64,000 bases of DNA from Methanomethylovorans sp937968035 (GCF_036802725.1 NZ_DAIRVT010000005.1); one strand, 5' to 3'. Shown: positions 1 to 8,858, counted from the first letter of the stretch. The notes: generated by a model not told the origin, from the sequence alone. Program-made: numbers and translations.

Positions 1-535
1 CTTCAGCCCCGAAGCACTTAGCAAGTTGCACCGCAGCAGTACCCATACTTCCTGAAGCACCATTGATAAGTACCTTTTCCCCGCTCTTAATATGAGCCTT
101 ATCCTTTAGAAAAAATAAAGCTGTTGTTGCCCCATCAGCAATAGCAGCAGCTTCTTCATAGGTAATATTAGATGGCTTTACAGCCAGTGATCCCGTTTCA
201 GACATGCATTTATATTCAGCATAAGCACCTGGGCTAAAACCGGTAAACCCGTAAACTTGGTCACCTTCTTTAAATCGTTTTACGTCTCTGCCTACTGCCT
301 CAACTTCTCCGGCTAACTCCAACCCAAGTATTCTATATTTATTTCTTGGTTTCTTGAAACCCGTGATCATTCTTCCAAGAAGCGACTTACCACTTCGCAT
401 TAAGCAATCAGGTGATGTTGCTGTTGTTGCATATATTTTGATCAACACCTCATTATTCTTAGGGACAGGCTTTTCCACTTCTTTTAGCTGAAGGACATCC
501 GGTAGTCCGTATTGCGTGTATACAATTGCTTTCAT
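1..535 (-). CDS. NAD(P)H:quinone oxidoreductase-type dehydrogenase (partial, 3' end off window)
   Basis: About 178 N-terminal residues are visible, starting MKAIVYTQYGLPDVLQL at the ATG 533-535; the gene runs off the left edge. It has the GroES-like fold typical of medium-chain dehydrogenases (LGLELAGEVEAVG, GDQVYGFTG) and the nucleotide-binding turn INGASGSMGTAAVQLAK. That turn and the absence of the usual zinc ligands fit the zinc-independent quinone oxidoreductase branch, which reduces quinones or enones with NAD(P)H in the cytoplasm. No clear Shine-Dalgarno precedes the ATG. The stretch is more AT-rich than the rest of the window and lies next to a decayed methyltransferase, so transfer from a bacterium is possible. 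Substrate is unknown. Confidence 0.8.
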   Translation of the reverse strand, partial: MKAIVYTQYGLPDVLQLKEVEKPVPKNNEVLIKIYATTATSPDCLMRSGKSLLGRMITGFKKPRNKYRILGLELAGEVEAVGRDVKRFKEGDQVYGFTGFSPGAYAEYKCMSETGSLAVKPSNITYEEAAAIADGATTALFFLKDKAHIKSGEKVLINGASGSMGTAAVQLAKCFGAE

Positions 536-575
536 AAGTAGTTCTTTATTATTACAGGATTTTATGTTTTATCAC

Positions 576-884
576 CTATTTTTTCTTTGCTACGATGGAA
601 TATTGCTGCGACCTTTGATGAAGACATTCAGTTTCAATAATTTCAAAGTATCCATTAGCTACTGAATATTCTAATTCGGTGATTTTAAATGATGTAATCT
701 GAGGAATTTATCCGATTTTGCTCACAGGTGATAACAGAACGCCTAAAAATGTCCCACTCATACACGGTGTTGTAGAAAGAAACAATCTACCCGGTTTTAA
801 TAATTTGTTTATCCTTTGCATAACCTTTGGTGTATCTTCCACTAAAAAAGGGTAAAAAGAAATGCTCAATGAGCTTACAGCCAT
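576..884 (-). pseudogene. Decayed class I SAM-dependent methyltransferase, C-terminal half
   Basis: On the minus strand a reading frame beginning MAVSSLSISFYPF at 882-884 continues through VMQRINKLLKPGRLFLSTTP to a TAA at 708-710, then goes on in the same frame (IPQITSFKITELEYS ... QQYSIVAKKK) to a TAG at 576-578. The segments match the last strands of class I methyltransferases, where LLKPGG..hSTTPC follows motif III and the chain ends in IVAKK. The N-terminal half with the SAM-binding GxGxG loop is absent; the beta-helix gene at 955 lies where it should be. One in-frame stop plus the lost N-terminus make this a remnant. Family assignment is from memory of the conserved pattern. Confidence 0.6.
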
Positions 885-954
885 TTTAATCGGTTTGTTT
901 TACACAGGATCCATGTGAAACATTAATAAGTATTATCGACTACTATGAAGTAGT

Positions 955-2451
955 ATGGTAATTCCTGTATTATTGAAATTCCTGGTATTCATCATAAGTC
1001 TGTCAATATCAGGGTGTGTTTCACCTGGTGACCAGGGAGTTGACACTGTCACAAATGTCAATGTGCCAACCGGACCCATTGCATATGTAGATACCGACGG
1101 AAACGCAAATTACAACTGCGATGGAGTGAATGACCATGTGGAGATCAATAAAGCACTGACGTATGTCAATAGTATCGGCGGTGGGACAGTATACCTGAGA
1201 GGACCTAACACGTACTGGATAAACGGAACCCTGAAGATGGGGTCGAACACTATCCTCACCGGGGACTCCAGCGCCTGTATCAAGCTCATACCAAATGCCA
1301 ATTGGGGAGATTATGTACCTTTGATCACTAACATGGATGGTGCAAATAAGAATTTCACAGTAAAGGGCTTCGAGATAGATGGGAACAGTGAGAACCAGTC
1401 AGTTCCCCGGGGATCGGCATATTACGATATGATCTATTTCCACAAATGTACCGACATCACTGTTACTGGCATGCGTCTGGAATGGGGAACAAGTGACGGG
1501 CTGATAGTAAGGAACTATTTCCACGACAAACCTTCCAACATCGTTTTCACAAACAATTCAGTATATAAGCTTGGACACGAAGCACTGTACACCCTGGGGC
1601 TGAACGGTGTGACAGCAGCTAACAACAATGTATTTACAAGGACGAACACGGCTTTCAGACTATCAAGTTCAGGCCACGCTAAGATCTACAACAACATCAT
1701 CCATTCGGAGATACAGGACTGGTCAACCGGCCCAGGGATCGAGATCGACAAGAGCGATGGATACGAGTCCGAGAATATCGAGATATACAGGAATAAGATC
1801 CATACCCTTAATGGTGCTGCTATCTGGATATTTGGAGAGGACACTGACGATGTGATACGTGGCAAGGATGTGTACATACATCACAATATAATATATGATG
1901 TTGGCCAATACGATAAGTTTACCGGATACAGCAACGCGGGGATCGTTATCGGGCAGTTCAATAATACAAGAATAGAGAACAACGTTATTCATAATGGCGG
2001 CCAGGCGGGAATTAAATATTACCAATACCCGAACGCAGCCGCAATGAACGAATCGTTCACGACCATTGTCAGGAACAATATTATACTGGGCTCTGATAAA
2101 TACCAGGACAGTGGGTTGTGGAACACTGATAGCATAAATCACACTTTCGTATCGAATAACAACTGTATATATAACGTGGACAATAACTACAACGGGAAAG
2201 GCATGGTCTATAAAGACGACATCTATGTTGATCCGCTATTTGCAGATGCTACAAAACACGATTATCACCTGAAAAGTACTGCAGGCCGATGGTCCGGCAA
2301 AGCATGGGTAAACGATGCTGTAACAAGTCCGCTCATTGATGCAGGATACCCTTTATCGCCCTTCAGTCGTGAACCCGAGCCCAATGGTGGCAGAATGAAC
2401 ATAGGCAGATATGGCAATACTAATGAAGCTTCCAAGAGCCCTTCCACCTGA
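955..2451 (+). CDS. Right-handed parallel beta-helix lipoprotein (NosD/pectate-lyase-like)
   Basis: The 498-residue product begins with a hydrophobic signal and a lipobox, LSISGC, placing the lipid-anchored Cys at residue 21, so it is probably exported and tethered to the membrane. The rest is a series of short repeats of the N-x-I/V-x-N-N-x-I type (for example VFTNNSVYKLG, KIYNNIIHSE, RIENNVIHNGG, TIVRNNIILG) that build a parallel beta-helix of the NosD/pectate lyase 3 superfamily. Such proteins bind or cleave polysaccharide or act as surface proteins; no catalytic set can be assigned here. It stands alone between a pseudogene and the CoA genes, and no clear ribosome-binding site precedes the ATG. 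Confidence 0.75.
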   Translation: MVIPVLLKFLVFIISLSISGCVSPGDQGVDTVTNVNVPTGPIAYVDTDGNANYNCDGVNDHVEINKALTYVNSIGGGTVYLRGPNTYWINGTLKMGSNTILTGDSSACIKLIPNANWGDYVPLITNMDGANKNFTVKGFEIDGNSENQSVPRGSAYYDMIYFHKCTDITVTGMRLEWGTSDGLIVRNYFHDKPSNIVFTNNSVYKLGHEALYTLGLNGVTAANNNVFTRTNTAFRLSSSGHAKIYNNIIHSEIQDWSTGPGIEIDKSDGYESENIEIYRNKIHTLNGAAIWIFGEDTDDVIRGKDVYIHHNIIYDVGQYDKFTGYSNAGIVIGQFNNTRIENNVIHNGGQAGIKYYQYPNAAAMNESFTTIVRNNIILGSDKYQDSGLWNTDSINHTFVSNNNCIYNVDNNYNGKGMVYKDDIYVDPLFADATKHDYHLKSTAGRWSGKAWVNDAVTSPLIDAGYPLSPFSREPEPNGGRMNIGRYGNTNEASKSPST

Positions 2452-2535
2452 CCTTTGTATAAAAAGGGATTAGAATCATCGTTCCTGAAAGGAACATAGA
2501 CCAACCTTTAATATCAAAAACGACCTTTTAAAATC

Positions 2536-3771
2536 ATGCAAACCATGCGTGAACACCCCACACTCTGGATCCAGGGCAGTACTTCAGCTTCACTGGAAGG
2601 CAAGACCATAGTGCTTGCAGTTACCGGCAGCATTGCAGCGATACGCACTGTTGAACTTGCCAGAGAATTAATACGCAGAGGTGCCGATGTATATGCTGTC
2701 ATGAGCGAGGCTGCCTCATGGATACTTAATCCCATGGCCCTCCACTACGCCACCGGCCATGAAGCGATAACCAGGATAACAGGGGCTGTGGAGCATGTGG
2801 AGTTCTGCGGTATGAGCGGTAAGGCCGATCTTTTGCTCATAGCTCCTGCAACAGCTAACACCATCGGAAAAATTGCATCCGGGATCGATGACACACCTGT
2901 GACCACCTTCGCCACCACGGCCATTGGAGCAGGTATACCAGTGATGATAGTACCTGCAATGCACGAAGCTATGTATAAACATCCTGCATTGATCGAAAAT
3001 TTGGAGAAGATAAAAAGCTGGGGAATTGGGCTCATCGGACCGGATATCAAGGAAGGTATCGCTAAGATAGCCTCTAATGAAGAGATAGTGCTACAGGTGG
3101 AAAGGCGGTCCGGCAGCAGAGAACTTGCAGGCAGGAAGATCCTTATAACCAGCGGCTCCACTGCAGAAGCCATCGATCCTATAAGAATACTTACAAACAG
3201 AGCATCAGGCAAGACTGGTGTGGAACTTGCTCTGGAAGCCTACAGGCGCGGGGCAGAAGTGACCATAGTACACCGCAACAAAGTGGGATTTACAGGCATC
3301 AAAGAGATATATGCTGAAAGCGCCTCCCAGATGACTGAAGCAGTACTTGGGGAACTGGACTGTGGTTATGATGTACTGATCAGTGCAGCTGCCATAGCTG
3401 ATTATACCCTTGATCCGGCAAATACCAAAATAAGGTCAGGGGAAGAACTCACCCTACACATGAGGCCTACTGCCAAGCTGATAGGCAAAGCAAGAGAGGA
3501 ATATCCGGACTTGCTGATTACAGGATTCAAAGCCGAAACCGGAACAGGCCTGGACGAGCTGCTCAAAAGAGCAACGCACACCCTGGAAACCTCAAAACTT
3601 GACCTTATAGTTGCTAATGATGTAGCAGGCAGTGGTATTGGTACCGAGGATAACGAAGTATATATCCTTACTGCGGAAGATCCCGGCCACATCCATATAA
3701 AAGGATCAAAAAGAGTTATAGCCTCTGCATTACTGGATGAGATAGGCCATCTGCTGATGTCAAGGAAGTGA
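2536..3771 (+). CDS. coaBC: Bifunctional phosphopantothenoylcysteine decarboxylase / phosphopantothenate-cysteine ligase
   Basis: CoaBC makes 4'-phosphopantetheine from 4'-phosphopantothenate in two steps: CTP-dependent ligation of cysteine and FMN-dependent decarboxylation. The 411-residue protein has the flavoprotein CoaC domain first (about 20-190; LAVTGSIAAIRTVELA, and the PAMHEAMY segment) and the CoaB ligase domain second (about 195-405; ILITSGSTAEAIDPIR, TNRASGKTG, ISAAAIADYT). Length and domain order are normal. An alternative ATG lies three codons downstream at 2545; neither has a convincing Shine-Dalgarno. Pantoate kinase follows directly and phosphopantothenate synthetase next, so most of the archaeal CoA route is gathered here. 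Confidence 0.93.
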   Translation: MQTMREHPTLWIQGSTSASLEGKTIVLAVTGSIAAIRTVELARELIRRGADVYAVMSEAASWILNPMALHYATGHEAITRITGAVEHVEFCGMSGKADLLLIAPATANTIGKIASGIDDTPVTTFATTAIGAGIPVMIVPAMHEAMYKHPALIENLEKIKSWGIGLIGPDIKEGIAKIASNEEIVLQVERRSGSRELAGRKILITSGSTAEAIDPIRILTNRASGKTGVELALEAYRRGAEVTIVHRNKVGFTGIKEIYAESASQMTEAVLGELDCGYDVLISAAAIADYTLDPANTKIRSGEELTLHMRPTAKLIGKAREEYPDLLITGFKAETGTGLDELLKRATHTLETSKLDLIVANDVAGSGIGTEDNEVYILTAEDPGHIHIKGSKRVIASALLDEIGHLLMSRK

Positions 3772-4657
3772 GAGCACGCCAGAAACAAAATGGTCTGCCA
3801 GTGCCTTTGCTCCGGCACATATAACCGGCTTTTTCTGTATACACGACCATGAAGACCCCCGTAAAAAAGGTTCTACAGGCTGTGGTATTGCCCTTGATGG
3901 AGGAGTAGTCACCACTGTGACATATTCAGAAGAACTGGATAATACACGGATAACACTGAACGGCAAACAGGTAGGAGGTCACACTACAAGGACTGTGGCA
4001 GATATGCTTACAAATTTACCTGTGCTTGTGGAAAGCGTAGCGAACATCCCTATAGGGTGCGGATTCGGAGCATCCGGCGCCGGAGCCCTTGGAACCGCTT
4101 ACGCATTGAACGAGGCACTGTGCCTCAACCTGACCTCAGCCAAGATAATTGAAACTGCACATGTGGCAGAGGTCATTAACAGGAGCGGACTCGGGGACGT
4201 AATAGCACAATCCTACGGAGGTGTGGTCATTCGCACAGCGCCAGGAGCACCGGAATATGGAAAAGTGGATTGGATCCCGGTTGCACGTAAAGAAGTACTC
4301 TGCCTGCCACTAGGAGAGCTCGATACTGGTTCTATCATCTCGGATCCTGATCTTGTCTGGCGCATAACTTCTATGGGAAAAGGTGCAATGAAAAAACTCA
4401 TGATTGCACCCACCTTTGAGACTTTTATGCAATGCTCCCAGGACTTTGCTATAGGTACAGGACTTGCGTCCGATGCCATAATAGATATAATAGAAGCAGT
4501 TGGATCTGCCGGTGGCATGGCATCCCAGGCTATGCTTGGAGAATCCGTTTTTGCAATAGCGGACTCTGAAAGAAGGGAAGCAGTGATCGAAGCGCTCACT
4601 GAGTTCGGCCAGCCTTTGGCATATTATCTGAATAATTGCAGAGCAGGGCTTTTGTGA
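3768..4657 (+). CDS. Pantoate kinase, start unresolved (possible 1-nt frameshift near 5' end)
   Basis: Archaeal pantoate kinase, a GHMP-family enzyme, phosphorylates pantoate with ATP as the first committed archaeal step to CoA. The glycine-rich GHMP loop PIGCGFGASGAGALGTAY is clear, as is LNRSGLGDV-like sequence after it. An ATG/GTG search gives only GTG 3917, but strongly conserved family sequence (SASAFAPAHITGFF, CIHDHEDP, GSTGCGIALDGG) is encoded in the same frame upstream from about 3794. That frame is open back to 3758 yet contains no ATG, GTG or TTG before 3917. GTG 3768, overlapping the coaBC stop, would join it if one extra base were present, for example in the A-run 3787-3790. Identity is secure; the 5' end is not. 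Confidence 0.85.
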
Positions 4658-4708
4658 CAAAAAGCCTATTTAGTATGTTGCTGCATTTAACTCACAAAAA
4701 TACAATCT

Positions 4709-4720
4709 ATATATAAATTA
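4709..4720 (+). promoter_or_regulatory. Archaeal TATA box for the phosphopantothenate synthetase operon
   Basis: The AT-rich core ctatatataaatta lies in the 117-bp gap after pantoate kinase, 55-66 bases before the GTG at 4775. A start of transcription about 25 bases downstream would leave a short leader. It suggests that the synthetase and the genes after it have their own promoter. Confidence 0.5.
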
Positions 4721-4774
4721 TAATCTGGATCATGGAAAACTGAAAGAAGACAGAATAACGGGAGACAGAAGATC

Positions 4775-5545
4775 GTGACACATATCCCTGAGGATCATCC
4801 AAGATATGCATCCCTGATAACCAGGGAAAGGATAGTTGAGGGTGTACAGATGGGTATCACCAGCCAGCAAGGACTTGTGGCCCAAGGCAGGGGTGAAGCC
4901 TTTGACTATCTTATCGGCGAGCGTACGATAGAATCTGCCGCAGTTGCAGAACGTGTGGCAGTGGCTTATCTGCTCACTGCACAAAAACCCATTATATCTG
5001 TTAATGGCAATACTGCGGCTCTTGTACCTGGTGCCCTTGTATCGCTGGCAGACGTCACCGGAGCACAACTGGAAGTGAACCTGTTCCACCGCAGCGATGC
5101 CAGGATGCACAGGATAATCGAGCATCTGAAAGCACATGGAGCAGGAAAGGTACTTGGTTCAAAAGGTGATGCAAGACTTGACCTATCCCATGATCGGGCT
5201 ATAGTCGACCAGGAAGGCATATATGAGGCAGATGTGGTACTAGTACCTCTGGAAGATGGTGATAGATGTCAGAAACTCGTGGAAATGGGTAAGATAGTCA
5301 TAGCAGTAGACCTTAACCCTTTGTCCAGAACCTCACTTTCTGCAACTGTGACAATAGCCGATAACGTTACAAGGGCACTGGAGAACATGATCCAATTTAC
5401 AAAAGAGATGAAAAAGGATAGTAAAAAACAATTGCAAGCGATCATTGATTCCTATGACAACAGAAGAGTACTGGCTGATGCCATGTATGCCATCCAGGAA
5501 CATCTTAAGAACCAGGCAGGGCGCGAGGGTATCGAATGGATCTGA
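4775..5545 (+). CDS. 4-phosphopantoate--beta-alanine ligase (phosphopantothenate synthetase)
   Basis: This archaea-specific enzyme joins 4-phosphopantoate and beta-alanine using ATP to form 4'-phosphopantothenate, replacing bacterial PanC. The 256-residue sequence shows the family signature throughout: IPEDHPRYASL at the N-terminus, GITSQQGLVAQGRGEAFDYL, ISVNGNTAALVPG and EVNLFHRSDAR in the middle. Length is normal. It starts at GTG 4775 (next residues THIPEDHP), downstream of gggagacagaag. It fills the step between pantoate kinase and CoaBC, so the three genes together convert pantoate to 4'-phosphopantetheine. Its 3' end overlaps the next gene by 10 bases, implying translational coupling. 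Confidence 0.92.
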   Translation: MTHIPEDHPRYASLITRERIVEGVQMGITSQQGLVAQGRGEAFDYLIGERTIESAAVAERVAVAYLLTAQKPIISVNGNTAALVPGALVSLADVTGAQLEVNLFHRSDARMHRIIEHLKAHGAGKVLGSKGDARLDLSHDRAIVDQEGIYEADVVLVPLEDGDRCQKLVEMGKIVIAVDLNPLSRTSLSATVTIADNVTRALENMIQFTKEMKKDSKKQLQAIIDSYDNRRVLADAMYAIQEHLKNQAGREGIEWI

Positions 5546-6177
5546 TAGAGCAGACTAGAGAATATGTATCAGAGATCCTCGCAGATGAGCCCAGTACCCA
5601 TGACATGTCCCACATTGAGAGAGTTGAAGATGTATGCATGCGGATCAGGGAAAAAGAAGGCGGTGATGAACAGGTGCTGCGCCTTGCTGCACTGCTTCAT
5701 GATGTGGGTATCATGAAAGAGCATCAGCAGGGAGGCGATCATGCTCAATATAGTGCTGAGATCGCACAGGAATTCCTTACAGTTGCAGGTGCTGACAAAG
5801 ACCTGATAGAGCATGTGACGGCTTGCATCCGTTCCCACAGGTTCAGCAGTGGACTGGAGGCACAGACACTGGAAGCAAAGATATTACAAGATGCTGACAG
5901 GATAGATGCCCTCGGAGCAGTGGGTATTTTCAGGTCCCTGATGTCCATGGGAGCTTTGCGTGCCATGAGGTCTACTATCGGAACAGTGAAAGAGAGATCC
6001 ATGAATGCTTATAAAGAGGACCCTCTTGAAGGGTTCTATGAATATATGAACAATAAACCTTTCAAAATATTGGGAAGACTTAACACCGGTACTGCCAGAG
6101 AGATAGCGAGGGAGAGACTTAAACTGATGCATGTGTATCTTAATGCACTTCAGGAAGAGACCTGCTACATAAAGTGA
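5536..6177 (+). CDS. HD-domain metal-dependent phosphohydrolase
   Basis: A 213-residue HD-superfamily protein. Conserved metal ligands are visible as the His of STHDMSHIERV (about residues 21-30), the HD pair in ALLHDVGIMKEH (about 55), a later His in CIRSHRFSSG, and the Asp of LQDADRIDALG. These are the four-part signature of YedJ-like HD hydrolases that act on phosphomonoesters or nucleotides. It overlaps the synthetase stop by 10 bases and almost abuts the deaminase behind it, so it belongs to a polycistron linking CoA synthesis and S-adenosylhomocysteine salvage. The substrate cannot be read from sequence; a nucleotide or phosphopantoate-type compound would fit the context. Confidence 0.85.
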   Translation: MDLIEQTREYVSEILADEPSTHDMSHIERVEDVCMRIREKEGGDEQVLRLAALLHDVGIMKEHQQGGDHAQYSAEIAQEFLTVAGADKDLIEHVTACIRSHRFSSGLEAQTLEAKILQDADRIDALGAVGIFRSLMSMGALRAMRSTIGTVKERSMNAYKEDPLEGFYEYMNNKPFKILGRLNTGTAREIARERLKLMHVYLNALQEETCYIK

Positions 6178-6182
6178 TAACT

Positions 6183-7484
6183 ATGGCTGATATAATCATA
6201 AAGAATGGGCATATCCTTACAATGGAGCTCGGCAAGGAGCATGAATTGAGGGAAGGAGTGGTGGTCATAGAGGATGGGATCATCACAGAAGTCGGAGAAA
6301 AAACACAGGAGACTGCAGACATCGTAGTGGATGCACAGGGAGGCATCGTTATGCCCGGTCTTGTGAACACTCATACACATGCAGCAATGACACTTTTCAG
6401 AGGATATGCAGATGATCTGCCCCTTTCCCAGTGGCTTCAGCAGCATATCTGGCCTGCAGAAGCAAAACTTACTGATAATGATATATATAAGGGCACTCTG
6501 CTTGCATGCCTTGAAATGATCAAAAGCGGTACCACTTGTTTCAATGATATGTACTTCCATATGGATGAAACGGCAAAAGCAGTAGAGCAAGCCGGAATAA
6601 GGGCTGCCCTGTCCTATGGGATGATAGAGTTTGGAGATAAGGATAAAGCAGATGCGGAATTAAAGGCGGGCAGCCAGTTCGTGCAGAAATGGCACGGCAA
6701 GGCAGATGGCAGGATCACAGCAATGTATGGACCACATGCACCTAATACCTGTTCCAGGGAATTCCTTCAAAGGGTCAAGGATAAAGCGAGGGAGGACGGT
6801 GTGAAGGTACATATCCATGTGCTGGAAACAGAGGCTGAACTAAAAGAGATGAAAGAGAAATATGGCATGTGCTCCATACACATGCTGAATAACATTGGCT
6901 TTTTCGATAGTGATGTTGTCGCTGCTCATTGTGTGTGGCTGTCTGATGGAGATATTAAGATATTGGCAGAAAAAGGAGTGAACATATCCCATAATCCTGT
7001 GAGCAACATGAAACTGGCTTCAGGGATCGCTCCTGTGACAAAGCTTCTGCAAAATGGAGCAAACGTGTGTCTGGGAACCGATGGATGCGCCTCTAACAAT
7101 AACCTGGATATGTTCGAGGAAATGAAGATCGCAGCATTACTGCAGAAGGTCAGCACCATGGACCCTACAGCACTGCCTGCAAAAGAAGTGCTGAAGATGG
7201 CAACTGTCAACGGTGCCAAAGCACTGGGGATCAATGCGGGCATGATAAGAAAAGGAGCACTTGCAGATTTAATAGTAGTTGACAGGAATAAAGCCCACAT
7301 GAGACCATTCTACGATGCTGCCTCGCATCTGGTATACAGTGCCAATGGGCAGGATGTGATGACAAGCATTGTCAATGGCAAGTTGCTAATGCAGGATTAT
7401 GAAGTGCTTTGTATGGATGAGATGAAAATTATAGAGCAGGCAAGTGTGGCTGCAGAAGACCTTATACAAAGAGTGAATGAATAA
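6183..7484 (+). CDS. dadD: S-adenosylhomocysteine / 5'-deoxyadenosine / methylthioadenosine deaminase
   Basis: An amidohydrolase-superfamily adenosine-moiety deaminase. Metal ligands and the active site are in place: NTHTHAAM (HxH), HIHVLETEAE, AAHCVWLS and LGTDGCASNNNLDMF. In methanogens the family member DadD deaminates 5'-deoxyadenosine, S-adenosylhomocysteine and methylthioadenosine to inosine forms, recycling radical-SAM and methyl-transfer by-products. The ATG at 6183 (MADIIIKNGHIL) is preferred; an in-frame GTG at 6174 overlaps the previous stop. An SahH-type hydrolase gene lies 35 bases downstream, which fits a deaminate-then-hydrolyse route. About 433 residues, normal for the family. 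Confidence 0.88.
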   Translation: MADIIIKNGHILTMELGKEHELREGVVVIEDGIITEVGEKTQETADIVVDAQGGIVMPGLVNTHTHAAMTLFRGYADDLPLSQWLQQHIWPAEAKLTDNDIYKGTLLACLEMIKSGTTCFNDMYFHMDETAKAVEQAGIRAALSYGMIEFGDKDKADAELKAGSQFVQKWHGKADGRITAMYGPHAPNTCSREFLQRVKDKAREDGVKVHIHVLETEAELKEMKEKYGMCSIHMLNNIGFFDSDVVAAHCVWLSDGDIKILAEKGVNISHNPVSNMKLASGIAPVTKLLQNGANVCLGTDGCASNNNLDMFEEMKIAALLQKVSTMDPTALPAKEVLKMATVNGAKALGINAGMIRKGALADLIVVDRNKAHMRPFYDAASHLVYSANGQDVMTSIVNGKLLMQDYEVLCMDEMKIIEQASVAAEDLIQRVNE

Positions 7485-7519
7485 AAGTTTTATTAAATGT
7501 ATTTTTTGGAGATATTGAA

Positions 7520-8755
7520 ATGCACAAAAAAGAACTTATAGAATCTGGTGACCAGAAGATAGAATGGGCCAGAGTACACATGCCAGTGCTGGATATAATC
7601 AGGAAGAGTTTCGAGAAAGAAAAGCCTCTGGAAGGACATAGGATCGCAATGGCCTTGCATGTAGAAGCAAAGACTGCGGTGCTTGTGGAAACACTGGCAG
7701 CTGGCGGAGCGGAAGTAGCCATTACCGGATGTAACCCCCTGAGTACACAGGATGATGTATCTGCTGCACTGTGCACACGCGACAATATAAGCTCATGTGC
7801 AAAATATGAATGCACCAATGATGAATATTATGCTGCTATGGACAAGGTACTTGGTATAGAACCTGATATCACAATAGATGACGGTGCAGACCTCATATTC
7901 AAGCTCCACACAGAAAGACAGGACATGCTACCCAATATACTTGGAGGATGCGAGGAAACCACTACAGGCATACACAGGCTGAAAGCTATGGAAAAAGACG
8001 GGGCCCTGAAAATGCCGGTTATGGCCGTCAACGATGCTATGACAAAGTTCATGTTCGACAACAGGTATGGGACCGGACAATCCTCATGGGACGGAATAAT
8101 GAGGACCACGAACCTGCTGGTGGCGGGTAAGAATGTTGTCGTTGGAGGATATGGATGGTGTGGCAAAGGAGTTGCCATGCGTGCAAGGGGCCTTGGAGCT
8201 AATGTGATCGTGACAGAAATAGATCCGATACGTGCCCTTGAAGCAAAGATGGATGGAAACCTGGTAATGCCCATGAAAGAAGCAGCAAAGATAGGGGACA
8301 TCTTCGTGACGACTACAGGCAACTGTGATATTATAACCAGGGAACATTTTGAAGTGATTAAGGATGGGGCGATCCTTTCCAACTCGGGTCATTTCAATGT
8401 TGAGATCGATCTTGAGGATCTGGAAAATATGGCCAAAGGTGTGCGCACTGTCCGTAAGAACATAAAAGAGTACGACATTGGTGACAGGAAAGTATACGTG
8501 CTTGCAGAAGGCAGGCTTGTGAACCTGGCTGCAGGCGACGGACATCCTGCTGAAGTAATGGATATGAGCTTTGCTAATCAGGCCCTGTGTGTAAGGCACA
8601 TTGCAGAGAATAAGCTCGTCAATGGAGTACATGCCGTGCCCCATGAGATAGATATGCACGTAGCTGAACTGAAACTCAGGTCCATGGGAGTCAGTATCGA
8701 CTCTTTGAGTAAGGAACAGTGTGAATACATGTGCGGATGGAAATCAGGAACTTAA
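7520..8755 (+). CDS. SahH-family hydrolase (S-adenosyl- or S-inosyl-homocysteine hydrolase)
   Basis: A 411-residue member of the S-adenosylhomocysteine hydrolase family. It has the NAD-binding loop VVVGGYGWCGKGVAMRARG, the substrate region HVEAKTAVL...ITGCNPLSTQDDV, the conserved NDAMTKFMFDN and SNSGHFNVEID. A ggagata site sits 6-7 bases before the ATG. In methanogens that also encode DadD, the M. jannaschii homologue was shown to hydrolyse S-inosylhomocysteine rather than the adenosyl compound. Direct coupling here to the deaminase at 6183 makes S-inosylhomocysteine a likely substrate, but the family assignment alone does not decide it. Confidence 0.9.
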   Translation: MHKKELIESGDQKIEWARVHMPVLDIIRKSFEKEKPLEGHRIAMALHVEAKTAVLVETLAAGGAEVAITGCNPLSTQDDVSAALCTRDNISSCAKYECTNDEYYAAMDKVLGIEPDITIDDGADLIFKLHTERQDMLPNILGGCEETTTGIHRLKAMEKDGALKMPVMAVNDAMTKFMFDNRYGTGQSSWDGIMRTTNLLVAGKNVVVGGYGWCGKGVAMRARGLGANVIVTEIDPIRALEAKMDGNLVMPMKEAAKIGDIFVTTTGNCDIITREHFEVIKDGAILSNSGHFNVEIDLEDLENMAKGVRTVRKNIKEYDIGDRKVYVLAEGRLVNLAAGDGHPAEVMDMSFANQALCVRHIAENKLVNGVHAVPHEIDMHVAELKLRSMGVSIDSLSKEQCEYMCGWKSGT

Positions 8756-8848
8756 AATACTTAAGGCCATATGCATCTGCTGCGGATAAATAGAATGCTG
8801 TTGGAAGGAGAGAAATTGACCGAACTTGCTTTGAAAGGGACGAAAACT

Positions 8849-8858
8849 TAGTATAAAT
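8849..8858 (+). promoter_or_regulatory. TATA-box-like sequence upstream of hairpin and tRNA-Lys
   Basis: The sequence tagtataaatag is a good archaeal TATA box in the gap between the SahH gene and tRNA-Lys. A start about 25 bases downstream would begin just before the strong hairpin at 8905-8939. A second AT block, aaatatatatatat at 8965-8978, could be the nearer tRNA promoter. Confidence 0.45.

Noticed and set aside
1723..2142. Open frame of 139 codons on the minus strand inside the beta-helix gene
   Set aside because: It is antisense to a gene with clear family features and has no recognisable product; the same holds for the other long antisense frames under rpo, EF-2, uvrA and citrate-synthase genes.
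7485..7519. SAM or SAH riboswitch before the SahH gene
   Set aside because: The gap is only 35 bases and shows no stem pattern of known SAM/SAH riboswitches.
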